Assembly: GCA_012719125.1 (NCBI GenBank)
Contig: JAAYAY010000297.1
Location: forward strand, 1 to 46,890
DNA length: 46,890 nucleotides
DNA from: Planctomycetaceae bacterium
GTDB taxonomy: Bacteria > Planctomycetota > Planctomycetia > Pirellulales > Thermoguttaceae
Direction of reading: 5' to 3'
The notes beneath the pieces are model-generated. The model searched no databases. It was not told where the DNA came from and saw only the letters and a list, made by a program, of their open reading frames with translations. Each line of letters opens with the position of its first letter. Position 1 is the stretch's first letter. Shown piece after piece: positions 15,203-22,032 of this stretch. Both the position numbers and the translations under genes were made by a program.

Positions 15203-16252
15203 TCAACTTGCTGGTGATCCACCCCCTTCAAGGCAGGAGTTCCGCCCTCTCCAAGTTTTGGGCGATGCGGGCTCGCGTCCGGCGGCTCGGCTCAACCGAT
15301 CGGCCCAATACTGGGCTTCCGGAAGCCGCCGACCGAGCAGTTGCCGTCTGACGATCCGCTGAGCCATTTCCACGCCGATCCGATGGCCTGGAGAAATGAA
15401 GATCGGCCTCTGACTGCCGTCGGTGGCCCTCAAGGCGGTTCCCCGCCTTTTCCCGCCAAGCAGCACGGGCCTTGCCTCCTGGGGAGCCATGTCTTTCAGG
15501 TTCACTTGCCCGCTCAACAGCTTCTTGGAAACGCCGATCGTGGGTACGTCCGCGAGCACGCCGAGGTGGCAGGCGATTCCCACACCACGCGGATGCAGAA
15601 TTCCGCTGCCATCGACGATGACCACGTCACCCTCCTGGTGGGCGGAATGAGCTGCCTCCACCAGGGCGAGCAGTATGGGCAGCTCGCGAAAAGCCAGGTA
15701 TCCGGTGATATAGGGAAACACTACCTCTTGCGTGAACGTGGTCGACCACGCGATTTCTTCGCGTTCCAGGTCCCACAGGACATAGGCGCCGGTTCCCCGC
15801 TCGCCGGAATAGGAGACATCGACGGCGGCGACCGTTTCGGGCATCAAGCGGCGACCCCGCAGGTTGATTCGCCGGGCGACATTCTCCTGTGCCACCCGAA
15901 GGGCCGCCAACGGCCGGGGCGTGCGAAACGAATGGAAGGACTGCTGATCGATTGCCTCAATACGCTCCTTTTCCAACTCGACACCTTCGGCGGCGAGCCG
16001 TCTTGCTTTGTCGCACGATCTGCCGGCAATGAACTTCCCCAGTGTTCCATCGGCCCGAACGACACGATGGCACGTGCAGCCTGGCCCGTGCTCGTGGTGA
16101 AGCATCCAATGGCCGACCCATCGAGCGGCCGCCTCTGAACCGAGTGCCTCGGCCAGGGCGCCGTAGGTCGTGACGCATCCGCTGGGGACCTGCGCAAGCA
16201 GATCTGCCAAGAGCGTCGGCAAATCCGGCAGATCGAGGGCAAGGCTTTCCAT
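15203..16252 (-). CDS. O6-alkylguanine alkyltransferase/endonuclease V fusion
   Basis: DNA-repair fusion of 349 residues. Residues about 8-90 are the DNA-binding and active-site domain of O6-alkylguanine-DNA alkyltransferase: VPSGCVTTYGALAEALGSE, then CTCHRVVRADGTLGKF, with the alkyl-accepting Cys61 kept (usual PCHRV reads TCHRV). Residues about 110-320 are endonuclease V, which nicks next to deoxyinosine: TVAAVDVSYSG (Asp145), PYITGYLAFRE (Glu190), VDGSGILHPRGVGIACHLG (Asp214, His220) and TIGVSKKLL. The normal N-terminal ribonuclease-like domain of alkyltransferase is absent. A TTG at 16258 gives two more residues, but ATG 16252 is preferred. No Shine-Dalgarno is clear. From memory, a fusion of these two activities was characterised in the archaeon Ferroplasma acidarmanus. 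The gene stands apart from its neighbours. Confidence 0.85.
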   Translation of the reverse strand: MESLALDLPDLPTLLADLLAQVPSGCVTTYGALAEALGSEAAARWVGHWMLHHEHGPGCTCHRVVRADGTLGKFIAGRSCDKARRLAAEGVELEKERIEAIDQQSFHSFRTPRPLAALRVAQENVARRINLRGRRLMPETVAAVDVSYSGERGTGAYVLWDLEREEIAWSTTFTQEVVFPYITGYLAFRELPILLALVEAAHSAHQEGDVVIVDGSGILHPRGVGIACHLGVLADVPTIGVSKKLLSGQVNLKDMAPQEARPVLLGGKRRGTALRATDGSQRPIFISPGHRIGVEMAQRIVRRQLLGRRLPEAQYWADRLSRAAGREPASPKTWRGRNSCLEGGGSPAS

Positions 16253-16289
16253 GGGCAAGGCAGCCGGAAAGGAGAATCTGCCGACTCGC

Positions 16290-17558
16290 CTACTCAGGCT
16301 TCTTCGCGGCCGGGTCGGTTGCCACCAGGTTTCCTTGCGTCACCACATCCTTGGCGGCATCCAACTTCACTTTCGCTTGTCCACCTTCGGCGAGCGGATT
16401 GGCTCCGAACACCAAGTTGCCTTGGAACACGATTCGTTGGCATTTCGCGTCGGCATTGACGACGTCGCGGGAGAGCCCCGTGAAGGTGTTGCCCGAGATC
16501 ACGATGTCGGAAGTGCCTTCCAAGATGATCCCTCCACCGAAGTTGCCTTCCTGCAAACGCCGAGCTGCGCCGCCGAGATGGCTGTCGCAAAAAGCGTTTC
16601 CGGTGATCGGAATCCGGCCGGCCTGAGGTCCTACCTTGACGCCGAATTGGTCGTCGAGCGTGAAGGTGTTGGCCGAAACCGCACAGCCCCAGGCGTCGCG
16701 CAGGTCGACCCCGCCGCCCATATCGTGAGCGATCACGTTGGCGCTCAGCGTGATCCCATAGCAGTCGCGATCGAGAATGATTGCGATTCCCGCACACTCC
16801 TCGATCATATTTCCTGAAACGACCGACCCGTACGTGTTCTCGATCACGACGCCGTTGCCCAGGTGGTCGTCGAGATTGTTGCCGTTCATGCACAAGTTGA
16901 AACTGTCGATGCAGCGCAATGCATCCTGGTTCTCTTCGAGCTGGTTGGCGTTGACGACAATGTCGTGGCATTCCTCGATGGCCAATCCCGCTTGGCGGTT
17001 GTACGTCACGATCGAATTGCTCACCCGGGCGTCCTCGTAACAGGCGACCATTCGGATCCCGTTACCGCCGTGGTGATCGATCGAGAGGCCGTGCACGAAC
17101 AACTCGTTGACTCCGTGGGCCAGCAGACCGTCGCCGCTCTTCGGTTCGGTGCTCTTGGCGTCGATCGCATTCGGATCGCCGCAGATTCGGAAGTCGGCCA
17201 ACTGGACTCGCCACAGACGTGCCCGGGGGTTCTTCTCGATTTCGGCCGGACGAACGATCAGGGTGGGTTGGCCTTTCTGGTTGGTGTTTACCAGGCAGGT
17301 TGCCGCCCCGGCGCCGACAACGCGCGTCTCGCTCCGCGAGAGGACGAGAGGCTGCTCGATCAAGAACCGGCCTGGCGGCAGGATCACCAATCCACCTCCG
17401 GCGGGGACGGCGTCGAACGCCGCCTGAAGATTCTCGTACTCGGCGGCGCGAATCACCGCTGGCGCGGCTTCACCGGATTCGGCGGCCTCGGCCGGCAGGC
17501 AGAACAAGGCGGCAGTCGTCAGCGAGAGAAGACGAAGGATACACTGCAATCTCGGCAT
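16290..17558 (-). CDS. Secreted right-handed beta-helix protein
   Basis: Protein of 422 residues with a clear signal peptide (MPRLQCILRLLSLTTAALFC, cleaved near AEAAE). The body is a parallel beta-helix of pectate-lyase type: ENLQAAFDAVPAGGGLVILP (the usual opening of pectin-lyase-fold proteins) and then many repeats with Asn ladders, such as GNGIRMVACYEDARVSNSIV, NGVVIENTYGSVVSGNMIEE and DIVISGNTFTGLSRDVVNAD. This fold is used by polysaccharide lyases and hydrolases, but no specific catalytic set is evident. It ends with AAKKPE. The start at 17558 has GAGGAG upstream. An in-frame ATG at 17654 would give a long non-signal extension and is rejected. It lies 37 bases after the repair fusion on the same strand. 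Confidence 0.75.
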   Translation of the reverse strand: MPRLQCILRLLSLTTAALFCLPAEAAESGEAAPAVIRAAEYENLQAAFDAVPAGGGLVILPPGRFLIEQPLVLSRSETRVVGAGAATCLVNTNQKGQPTLIVRPAEIEKNPRARLWRVQLADFRICGDPNAIDAKSTEPKSGDGLLAHGVNELFVHGLSIDHHGGNGIRMVACYEDARVSNSIVTYNRQAGLAIEECHDIVVNANQLEENQDALRCIDSFNLCMNGNNLDDHLGNGVVIENTYGSVVSGNMIEECAGIAIILDRDCYGITLSANVIAHDMGGGVDLRDAWGCAVSANTFTLDDQFGVKVGPQAGRIPITGNAFCDSHLGGAARRLQEGNFGGGIILEGTSDIVISGNTFTGLSRDVVNADAKCQRIVFQGNLVFGANPLAEGGQAKVKLDAAKDVVTQGNLVATDPAAKKPE

Positions 17559-17682
17559 GCCAAGCTCCTCAGGAAAGGCCTTCTTTGTGGGGGAGACGTC
17601 CGCCCCTGCTTTCCCAGAAGTCTGACAGGTCCGCTGGACCATTTCAAGCGGCATCCGTGTCGACCTGGAAGGGGGGGCTTGC

Positions 17683-17712
17683 TTGACCGGTCCGCCGCTC
17701 GCATGCTATAAG
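17683..17712 (+). promoter_or_regulatory. Sigma-70-type promoter for the FHA gene
   Basis: TTGACC at 17683-17688 and TATAAG at 17707-17712, 18 bases apart, lie 55 bases before the FHA gene start at 17768. Both boxes differ from the consensus by one base. The rest of the 209-base divergent gap (17559-17767) shows no further gene. Confidence 0.6.
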
Positions 17713-17767
17713 CTTCGCAATCCCCTTTACTTCCGCGATTTGGGCTAACGCCGAGCGAGTTCTTTTC

Positions 17768-18442
17768 ATGGCTCTTGTGACATTGCGGGTCGTCGACGGA
17801 GCCGATCGTGGGCGCGTCTTCAAGGAAATACCTACCCCCTTGACGGTGGGCCGCGAGGAAGGCAATTCCGTCCAACTCAACGACGAGCGAGTCAGTCGCT
17901 TCCACGTCAAGATCCAGGACGATCAAGAGAAGATCGTTCTCACCGATCTCCAGAGCACGAATGGGACGAAGGTCAACGGCGAAAACGTCCACCTATGGGT
18001 CTTGCGTCCGGGCGACGTGGTCACGTTGGGTCGCACGGTCATGGTCGTCGGATCGCGTGAGGAGATCGCCGCACGGCTGGCCGAACTCCGCGGCGCCGAC
18101 ATGACGGCGGGAGTCGAAATGGATCCGGAGCGACTCGACTCGGAGAGTTCCTCTTTCTCCTTCGATTTCGAGCTCCACGCGGGCGACGTCCCCAACGGCC
18201 AGACGACGCTTCACACCTTGCTGCCTCCGGAGATTCCCGACGACCTGTCACTCAGCCAGGCCGCCCAGATTTGCGAATTGCTTCAGTACTTCCATCTGCG
18301 ACTTCGCGGGCTGATTCAGTCCGTGCAACCAGTTGCGAAGAGCGAACGGGTTACGCTGGAACAGCGGCAGTGGCAGAATCTGCTCGACCTCTACGAGCGG
18401 CTGGCCGCTTACACGCGAAGCATGGGCGAGCCGGAACGCTAG
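17768..18442 (+). CDS. FHA-domain protein
   Basis: Protein of 224 residues with an N-terminal forkhead-associated domain (about 1-100) that binds phosphothreonine peptides. It shows the conserved residues: PLTVGREEGNSVQL (Gly-Arg), ERVSRFHVKI (Ser-Arg-x-His) and TDLQSTNGTKVNG (Ser-Thr-Asn-Gly). A variable linker (about 100-155, rich in Ser, Asp and Glu) is followed by a helical C-terminal part (SLSQAAQICELLQYFHLRLR, VTLEQRQWQNLLDLYERLAA). There is no membrane segment, so it is cytoplasmic. It should read the output of Ser/Thr kinases, which are plentiful in planctomycetes, though none is in the window. It has its own promoter and is convergent with the small membrane gene. The role of the C-terminal helices is unknown. 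Confidence 0.9.
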   Translation: MALVTLRVVDGADRGRVFKEIPTPLTVGREEGNSVQLNDERVSRFHVKIQDDQEKIVLTDLQSTNGTKVNGENVHLWVLRPGDVVTLGRTVMVVGSREEIAARLAELRGADMTAGVEMDPERLDSESSSFSFDFELHAGDVPNGQTTLHTLLPPEIPDDLSLSQAAQICELLQYFHLRLRGLIQSVQPVAKSERVTLEQRQWQNLLDLYERLAAYTRSMGEPER

Positions 18443-18462
18443 ATTGAAGTCGTTCCACGCCG

Positions 18463-18831
18463 TTACAGTCCCAGATCCGGCATGGCATGTGCCACGATCC
18501 ACGCCGCTGCGGCGACGGCAATCAAGATGACGGCATAGCGCCGCCAATGGGCCGGGGTTGCCGGTTTGCCTTCGGCCGTTCGGCCGTTGAGATAGCGGAT
18601 GTCGACGTAGCGTGCGGCCAACAGGCCGCCGACCGTGAGCCAGTAGAACAGGTCGGCGGCACCGAAAAGCGATGATCCGGCAGCTATGGCCACGGCGCAG
18701 AGTGCCAGGATCCCGTTGCCGACGAGCATCCAGAAGGTCGGAATCAGGCAACCGAGCAGTGAGGTGTTATCTGTGACCTCCTCGCGACGTTCGATTCCCG
18801 TGATATCCTCCCTGTCAAGAACGGATTTCAT
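18463..18831 (-). CDS. Small three-helix membrane protein
   Basis: Protein of 122 residues, family not recognised. It has three hydrophobic segments: LLGCLIPTFWMLVGNGILAL to about residue 52, GAADLFYWLTVGGLLAARYV (about 58-77), and YAVILIAVAAAAWIVAHAM (about 99-117). Between the second and third is a polar loop (NGRTAEGKPATPAHWRR). The N-terminus is charged and cytoplasmic in style. It begins 2 bases after the end of the HPF-like gene, so the two are very likely co-transcribed from the promoter at 19258-19286. Nothing else indicates its job. Confidence 0.7.
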   Translation of the reverse strand: MKSVLDREDITGIERREEVTDNTSLLGCLIPTFWMLVGNGILALCAVAIAAGSSLFGAADLFYWLTVGGLLAARYVDIRYLNGRTAEGKPATPAHWRRYAVILIAVAAAAWIVAHAMPDLGL

Positions 18832-18833
18832 GG

Positions 18834-19208
18834 TCAGCTCGCTTCCTCGACAGGAGCCTCGTTCCTCAGGGGGCTGTCGTTGGGTCGGGTTGTTCTCCGT
18901 TGGCTCTTCCGGTCCAGCTCACGCGCCACGCTTCTGGCAATACGCTTCGCCGATCGATCGATCGCGGCTCGAAGATCACTATCGTCGGTCGTCACGGCAA
19001 CAGGGGCACTGCGTCCGGCCCGCAACCGAACTTCCATGCGGCACCGCTTGTCGATTCCTCCTCGCGGTCCGTTGATGTCTTCTGTCTGGACGGAGACCCG
19101 CTCGATGGCCGAAGCAAACCGTCCGAGAGCGAAATGCAGCCGGCGGGTGATGTATTCCCGAAGCGCTTCACTCAACTTGACGGAATCGCCGCGAATCGAC
19201 AGTCGCAT
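18834..19208 (-). CDS. HPF/RaiA-like ribosome hibernation factor
   Basis: Protein of 124 residues of the ribosome-associated inhibitor / hibernation-promoting factor family (sigma-54 modulation protein fold, beta-alpha-beta-beta-beta-alpha). It opens MRLSIRGDSVKLSEALREYI, matches the family in the helix TRRLHFALGRFASAIERVSV, then has strand QTEDINGPRGGIDKRCRMEV, strand PVAVTTDDSDLRAAIDRSAK and a basic tail. Members dock on the 30S subunit and block translation or promote 70S/100S dimers. It lacks the C-terminal dimerisation domain of long HPF, so it is a short-type protein. The start at 19208 has GGAGAA just upstream. It is divergent from the NhaR-type regulator, and its promoter carries the shared 41-bp element. 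Confidence 0.8.
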   Translation of the reverse strand: MRLSIRGDSVKLSEALREYITRRLHFALGRFASAIERVSVQTEDINGPRGGIDKRCRMEVRLRAGRSAPVAVTTDDSDLRAAIDRSAKRIARSVARELDRKSQRRTTRPNDSPLRNEAPVEEAS

Positions 19209-19257
19209 GGTCTCTTCTCCGGGGAAACGGAAACATGCCGCTTGCCGCTTATTGCCA

Positions 19258-19286
19258 ATCCTAGGGCAAGGTTGATATATTAACAA
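19258..19286 (-). promoter_or_regulatory. Promoter of the HPF-like gene
   Basis: Read on the minus strand: TTGTTA (19281-19286), 17 bases, then TAGGAT (19258-19263), about 50 bases before the start at 19208. The -35 box begins inside the conserved element described next, as expected for a promoter activated by a LysR-type regulator bound directly upstream. The same geometry is seen at 20610-20638. Confidence 0.6.
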
Positions 19287-19301
19287 ATAGAATTATATGG
19301 T
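19272..19301 (+). promoter_or_regulatory. Candidate promoter of the NhaR-type gene
   Basis: TTGATA (19272-19277), 18 bases, then TATGGT (19296-19301) lie upstream of the ATG at 19337. The element at 19283-19323 overlaps this promoter, and its ATAG-N7-CTAT part falls at the expected start of transcription, so binding there would repress the regulator's own gene. The -10 box is a weak match. Confidence 0.4.
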
Positions 19302-19323
19302 TTCATTCATAGATAATTACTAT
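19283..19323. promoter_or_regulatory. NhaR-type regulatory element, copy 1
   Basis: ACAAATAGAAT (19283-19293), 15 bases, then ATAG-N7-CTAT (19309-19323). The ATAG/CTAT half-sites begin at 19287, 19309 and 19320, that is 22 and 11 bases apart and so on one face of the helix. ATAG-N7-CTAT satisfies the LysR-family T-N11-A rule. A wider imperfect dyad covers 19303-19330. The element sits between the HPF-like promoter (minus) and nhaR (plus). A second copy with the same spacing is at 20635-20675. Confidence 0.65.
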
Positions 19324-19336
19324 GGAATGATAAGAC

Positions 19337-20272
19337 ATGCATTGGCTCAACTATCACCATCTGCTGTACTTCTGGGTCGTGGCCACGGAGGGCACCATCG
19401 CCCGGGCCTGCGACCAACTCGGCCTAGCCCAACCCACCATCAGCAGCCAGCTCCACAAGTTGGAGAAGTCGCTGGGCGGAAAACTGTTCAAACGTGCCGG
19501 CAGGAACCTGGTGTTGACCGACACCGGCACCGTGGTCTACCGCTACGCCGACGAGATTTTCTCGCTCGGCCGCGAACTGACGGACGTTCTTCGCGGCAAA
19601 CCCACGGGGAGCCCGTTACGATTTGCAGTGGGCGTTCCTGACGTACTCCCTAAACTGGTTACTTACCGCCTGCTTCAGCCTGCCCTGCGCATGCCCGAGG
19701 AGGTGAGACTGGTTTGTATCGAGGGGAGTTTTGAAGAACTGCTCTCGGAGCTTGCCCTTCACCGGCTCGACATCGTGCTCTCGGAGGCGCCGATCCCGCC
19801 GGCGTTCAAGCTTCGCGCGTACAGCCACCTGCTGGGCGAATGCGGGGTCTCGATCTTCGCGACGGCCAGCCTCGCCCGGCGTCTCCGGCGAGGTTTCCCC
19901 CGCTCTCTCGAAGACTTTCCGCTGTTGTTGCCAATCCGAACCACCGCGTTGCGGCGATCTCTGGATCAGTGGTTTGATACGAACGACATCCGCCCGATCG
20001 TCGCGGGTGAGTTCGACGACAGCGCCCTGTTGAAGGTCTTCGGCCAGGAAGGAGTCGGCGCCTTTGCCGCCCCGTCGGCGATCGCGGATGAGATCTGCCG
20101 CCAGTATCGCGTGCGCCGGATCGGTGAACTGCCGGGACTGCTGGAACGATTCTACGCCATTTCGGTCGAACGCCGCCTGAAGCACCCGGCCGTCGTCACG
20201 TTGTCGGAAGCGGCTCGTTCGGAGCTCTTCAGAACCGAAGGGCTGCAAGACGACCGCGCCAAAACACGTTGA
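19337..20272 (+). CDS. nhaR: LysR-family regulator, NhaR type
   Basis: Transcription factor of 311 residues. The N-terminal winged helix (about 1-65) reads WLNYHHLLYFWVVATEGTIA, the start peculiar to the NhaR subgroup, then LGLAQPTISSQLHKLEKSLG and LFKRAGRNLVLTDTGTVV. The effector domain follows (about 90-300): PLRFAVGVPDVLPKLVTYRL, IEGSFEELLSELALHRLDIV, and a late GEFDDSALLKVFGQEGVGAF. Enterobacterial NhaR senses sodium and alkaline stress and activates antiporter genes. The ligand here is unknown. No antiporter gene is adjacent, but a CNNM/CorC-type transporter gene is two genes away. A weak GGAA lies before the start, inside the operator dyad, which suggests autoregulation. It is divergent from the HPF-like gene and convergent with the zinc-ribbon gene. 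Confidence 0.85.
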   Translation: MHWLNYHHLLYFWVVATEGTIARACDQLGLAQPTISSQLHKLEKSLGGKLFKRAGRNLVLTDTGTVVYRYADEIFSLGRELTDVLRGKPTGSPLRFAVGVPDVLPKLVTYRLLQPALRMPEEVRLVCIEGSFEELLSELALHRLDIVLSEAPIPPAFKLRAYSHLLGECGVSIFATASLARRLRRGFPRSLEDFPLLLPIRTTALRRSLDQWFDTNDIRPIVAGEFDDSALLKVFGQEGVGAFAAPSAIADEICRQYRVRRIGELPGLLERFYAISVERRLKHPAVVTLSEAARSELFRTEGLQDDRAKTR

Positions 20273-20293
20273 TTCCGACGGCGTGCGGCTCCG

Positions 20294-20563
20294 TCAGGCC
20301 TGCCACATCGACAACCGGTGACCGCATTGGCGGCACGTGTAACGGGTGATGTCCACAAGAAAGAAGACTCCCGCCATGCGATTGTGGATTCCCGGCCGCA
20401 CGGCGTCCAGCTCGCCCTGGCACTCCGGGCATTCGCGTTTGGAACGGGTTGACGCATGGCGACGCGCAATCCTTGCACCAACACTGCCAATGACAATCCA
20501 GACCGCGATCAGGCCGAGGATTGCGGGGACCCAGGCGATATAGCGGAAGACCGTTTCGTCCAT
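20294..20563 (-). CDS. Small zinc-ribbon membrane protein
   Basis: Protein of 89 residues. An N-terminal membrane segment (YIAWVPAILGLIAVWIVIGS, about residues 7-26) is followed by a basic stretch and a zinc-ribbon made of CPECQGEL (about residues 47-54) and YTCRQCGHRL (about 75-84), that is two CxxC pairs. The zinc-ribbon end is probably in the cytoplasm. The family is not recognised. The start at 20563 has a strong AAGGAG. The upstream in-frame ATG at 20662 has no such site and would precede the promoter, so it is rejected. Expression is predicted from the promoter at 20610-20638 with the shared 41-bp element, matching that of the HPF-like gene. It is convergent with nhaR, 21 bases away. 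Confidence 0.75.
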   Translation of the reverse strand: MDETVFRYIAWVPAILGLIAVWIVIGSVGARIARRHASTRSKRECPECQGELDAVRPGIHNRMAGVFFLVDITRYTCRQCGHRLSMWQA

Positions 20564-20609
20564 CGTCGCAGCTCCTTGGGCATGGGCGCGTTGTCTGCCG
20601 GTTTGATGA

Positions 20610-20638
20610 TTTATCGACGAAAACTCTCCCGATGACAA
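20610..20638 (-). promoter_or_regulatory. Promoter of the zinc-ribbon gene
   Basis: On the minus strand: TTGTCA (20633-20638), 17 bases, then GATAAA (20610-20615), about 47 bases before the start at 20563. The -35 box overlaps the conserved element by four bases, exactly as in the HPF-like promoter. The shared geometry is better evidence than the boxes alone. Confidence 0.55.
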
Positions 20639-20675
20639 ATAGAATACTCGGTCCGGAAACATAGAAAATAACTAT
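20635..20675. promoter_or_regulatory. NhaR-type regulatory element, copy 2
   Basis: ACAAATAGAAT (20635-20645), 15 bases, then ATAG-N7-CTAT (20661-20675). It is aligned to copy 1 without gaps: the first 11 bases are identical, the last 16 match at 14 positions, and the middle is not conserved. It lies 72 bases before the zinc-ribbon gene start, and copy 1 lies 75 bases before the HPF-like start. Its outer end overlaps the last codon and stop of the transporter gene, so part of it is coding. Confidence 0.65.
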
Positions 20676-21937
20676 CGATCGCTCTCCACGTCCGAATCTC
20701 CTAAATTCACCCTGACTCGAATCGAATCCACCCGCAACCCGTCCATCTTCACGACTTCCAGCACAAGCCCGTGCCAAGCCGTGCTATCTCCCATTTGGGC
20801 GATCCGGTCGAGTTGCGTCTGGATCAGTCCTCCGACCGTACTGACGCTCCCTGGAGCTGCTTCGTGAAGCTCCGGACGTTCGACGGTATCGAACAACCGG
20901 TCCAGGCTCAGCGAGCCGCGGACGAGCCAACATCTCTCGGCTTCGCGGACGACGTCCTCATCCTGGTGACGATGTTCGTCGTGGATAGTACCGACGATCG
21001 TTTCCAGCACGTCTTCCAGGGTGACGAGACCTTCGGTCCCGCCGTGCTCGTCGAGAACGACGGCCATCTGTGTCCGCTGCTGCCGGAACATCTCCACGAG
21101 CTGATCGAGGCGCAAGGTCTGGGGTACCAGCAGCGCCGGGCGCAGCACGCGGCGAAGCGACAACGGCCGCCCCATGTGCAGTTCCATCAGCAGGTCCTTG
21201 ATGTAGACGAAGCCCAAGATGCCGTCGAGGTCCCCTTCGTAGACGGGAACGCGGGCGAATCCCGACATGGCGACGGCCCCGAGTACCTGATCCGGCGGGG
21301 TGTCGACGTCGAGCGCGTCGATATCGACGCGGGGTCGCATGACGTCTCGCACCTTGCTGCCAGCGAAGCGGGTGCCCCGCTTGATGATCGACTCCTGTTC
21401 TCCGCTGATCTCTCCCACCATGCGGGCGAAACCGGTCAGGGCGTCGATCTCCTCGCGTGCGGTCGCCACGTGCGCTTGTGACTTGCTTCCACTGAAGGGA
21501 CGATTGATGAAGCGGACAGACGCCTCGATCGGCGTCATAATTCGGACGAGCAACGAGAGCGGGCGGGCCAACCAGACGGCCACGGCTCCGTTGTAGCGCA
21601 CGCCGGCGCTCTTGGGCAAAATCTCGGTGAACTGAAGCATCAGGAACGTGAAGACCAGAGAGAATACCCAGATCCATCGGTCTCCGTAGAGGCGGTCGAA
21701 TTCGGCGCCGGCAACCGAGGCGCCGATCGTGTGCGCGGCCGTGTTGAGGATCAAGATCGCGGCGATCGGGCGCTCGATGCCGGTCTTCATGCGTTGCCAA
21801 ATCAGCCCGATGCGGGGACGTGACTCCGACAATTCGGCGACCTGTCCCGGACGCAGGCTCAGAAGAACGGCCTCGGTGAGCGAACACAGGGCCGAGATGA
21901 CGAGCGCACCGAGCACGCTGGCGATGAGCAGCCACAT
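20672..21937 (-). CDS. CNNM/CorC-family transporter with CBS pair
   Basis: Protein of 421 residues. The N-terminal CNNM membrane domain (about 1-150) has three to four helices and family motifs (ISALCSLTEAVLLSLRPGQV, LILNTAAHTIGASVAGAEF, LMLQFTEILPKSAGVRYNGA). Two CBS domains follow (about 190-320; RFAGSKVRDVMRPRVDIDAL, GFARVPVYEGDLDGILGFVY, MAVVLDEHGGTEGLVTLEDV), then a CorC/HlyC C-terminal domain (WLVRGSLSLDRLFDTVE, TVGGLIQ). Members are linked to magnesium or sodium extrusion. The gene ends at 20672 inside the second regulatory element. Upstream, a terminator of the ThuA-like gene separates it from the previous gene. Ion selectivity cannot be read from sequence. The location beside an NhaR-type regulator fits ion homeostasis. 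Confidence 0.85.
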   Translation of the reverse strand: MWLLIASVLGALVISALCSLTEAVLLSLRPGQVAELSESRPRIGLIWQRMKTGIERPIAAILILNTAAHTIGASVAGAEFDRLYGDRWIWVFSLVFTFLMLQFTEILPKSAGVRYNGAVAVWLARPLSLLVRIMTPIEASVRFINRPFSGSKSQAHVATAREEIDALTGFARMVGEISGEQESIIKRGTRFAGSKVRDVMRPRVDIDALDVDTPPDQVLGAVAMSGFARVPVYEGDLDGILGFVYIKDLLMELHMGRPLSLRRVLRPALLVPQTLRLDQLVEMFRQQRTQMAVVLDEHGGTEGLVTLEDVLETIVGTIHDEHRHQDEDVVREAERCWLVRGSLSLDRLFDTVERPELHEAAPGSVSTVGGLIQTQLDRIAQMGDSTAWHGLVLEVVKMDGLRVDSIRVRVNLGDSDVESDR

Positions 21938-21973
21938 GATTGGGTCTTCCTCCGCTTTCGGCGTGAAAGCAAA

Positions 21974-22010
21974 ACCGCCCTCACATCCGCAGGTTGGACG
22001 AGAGGGCGGT
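21974..22010 (-). terminator. Terminator of the ThuA-like gene
   Basis: ACCGCCCTC (21974-21982) pairs perfectly with GAGGGCGGT (22002-22010) around a 19-base loop. On the minus strand the stem runs into TTTTGCTTT, directly after the ThuA-like stop at 22033. Confidence 0.6.
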
Positions 22011-22032
22011 GAACTGAATTGCAGGCTGACGA

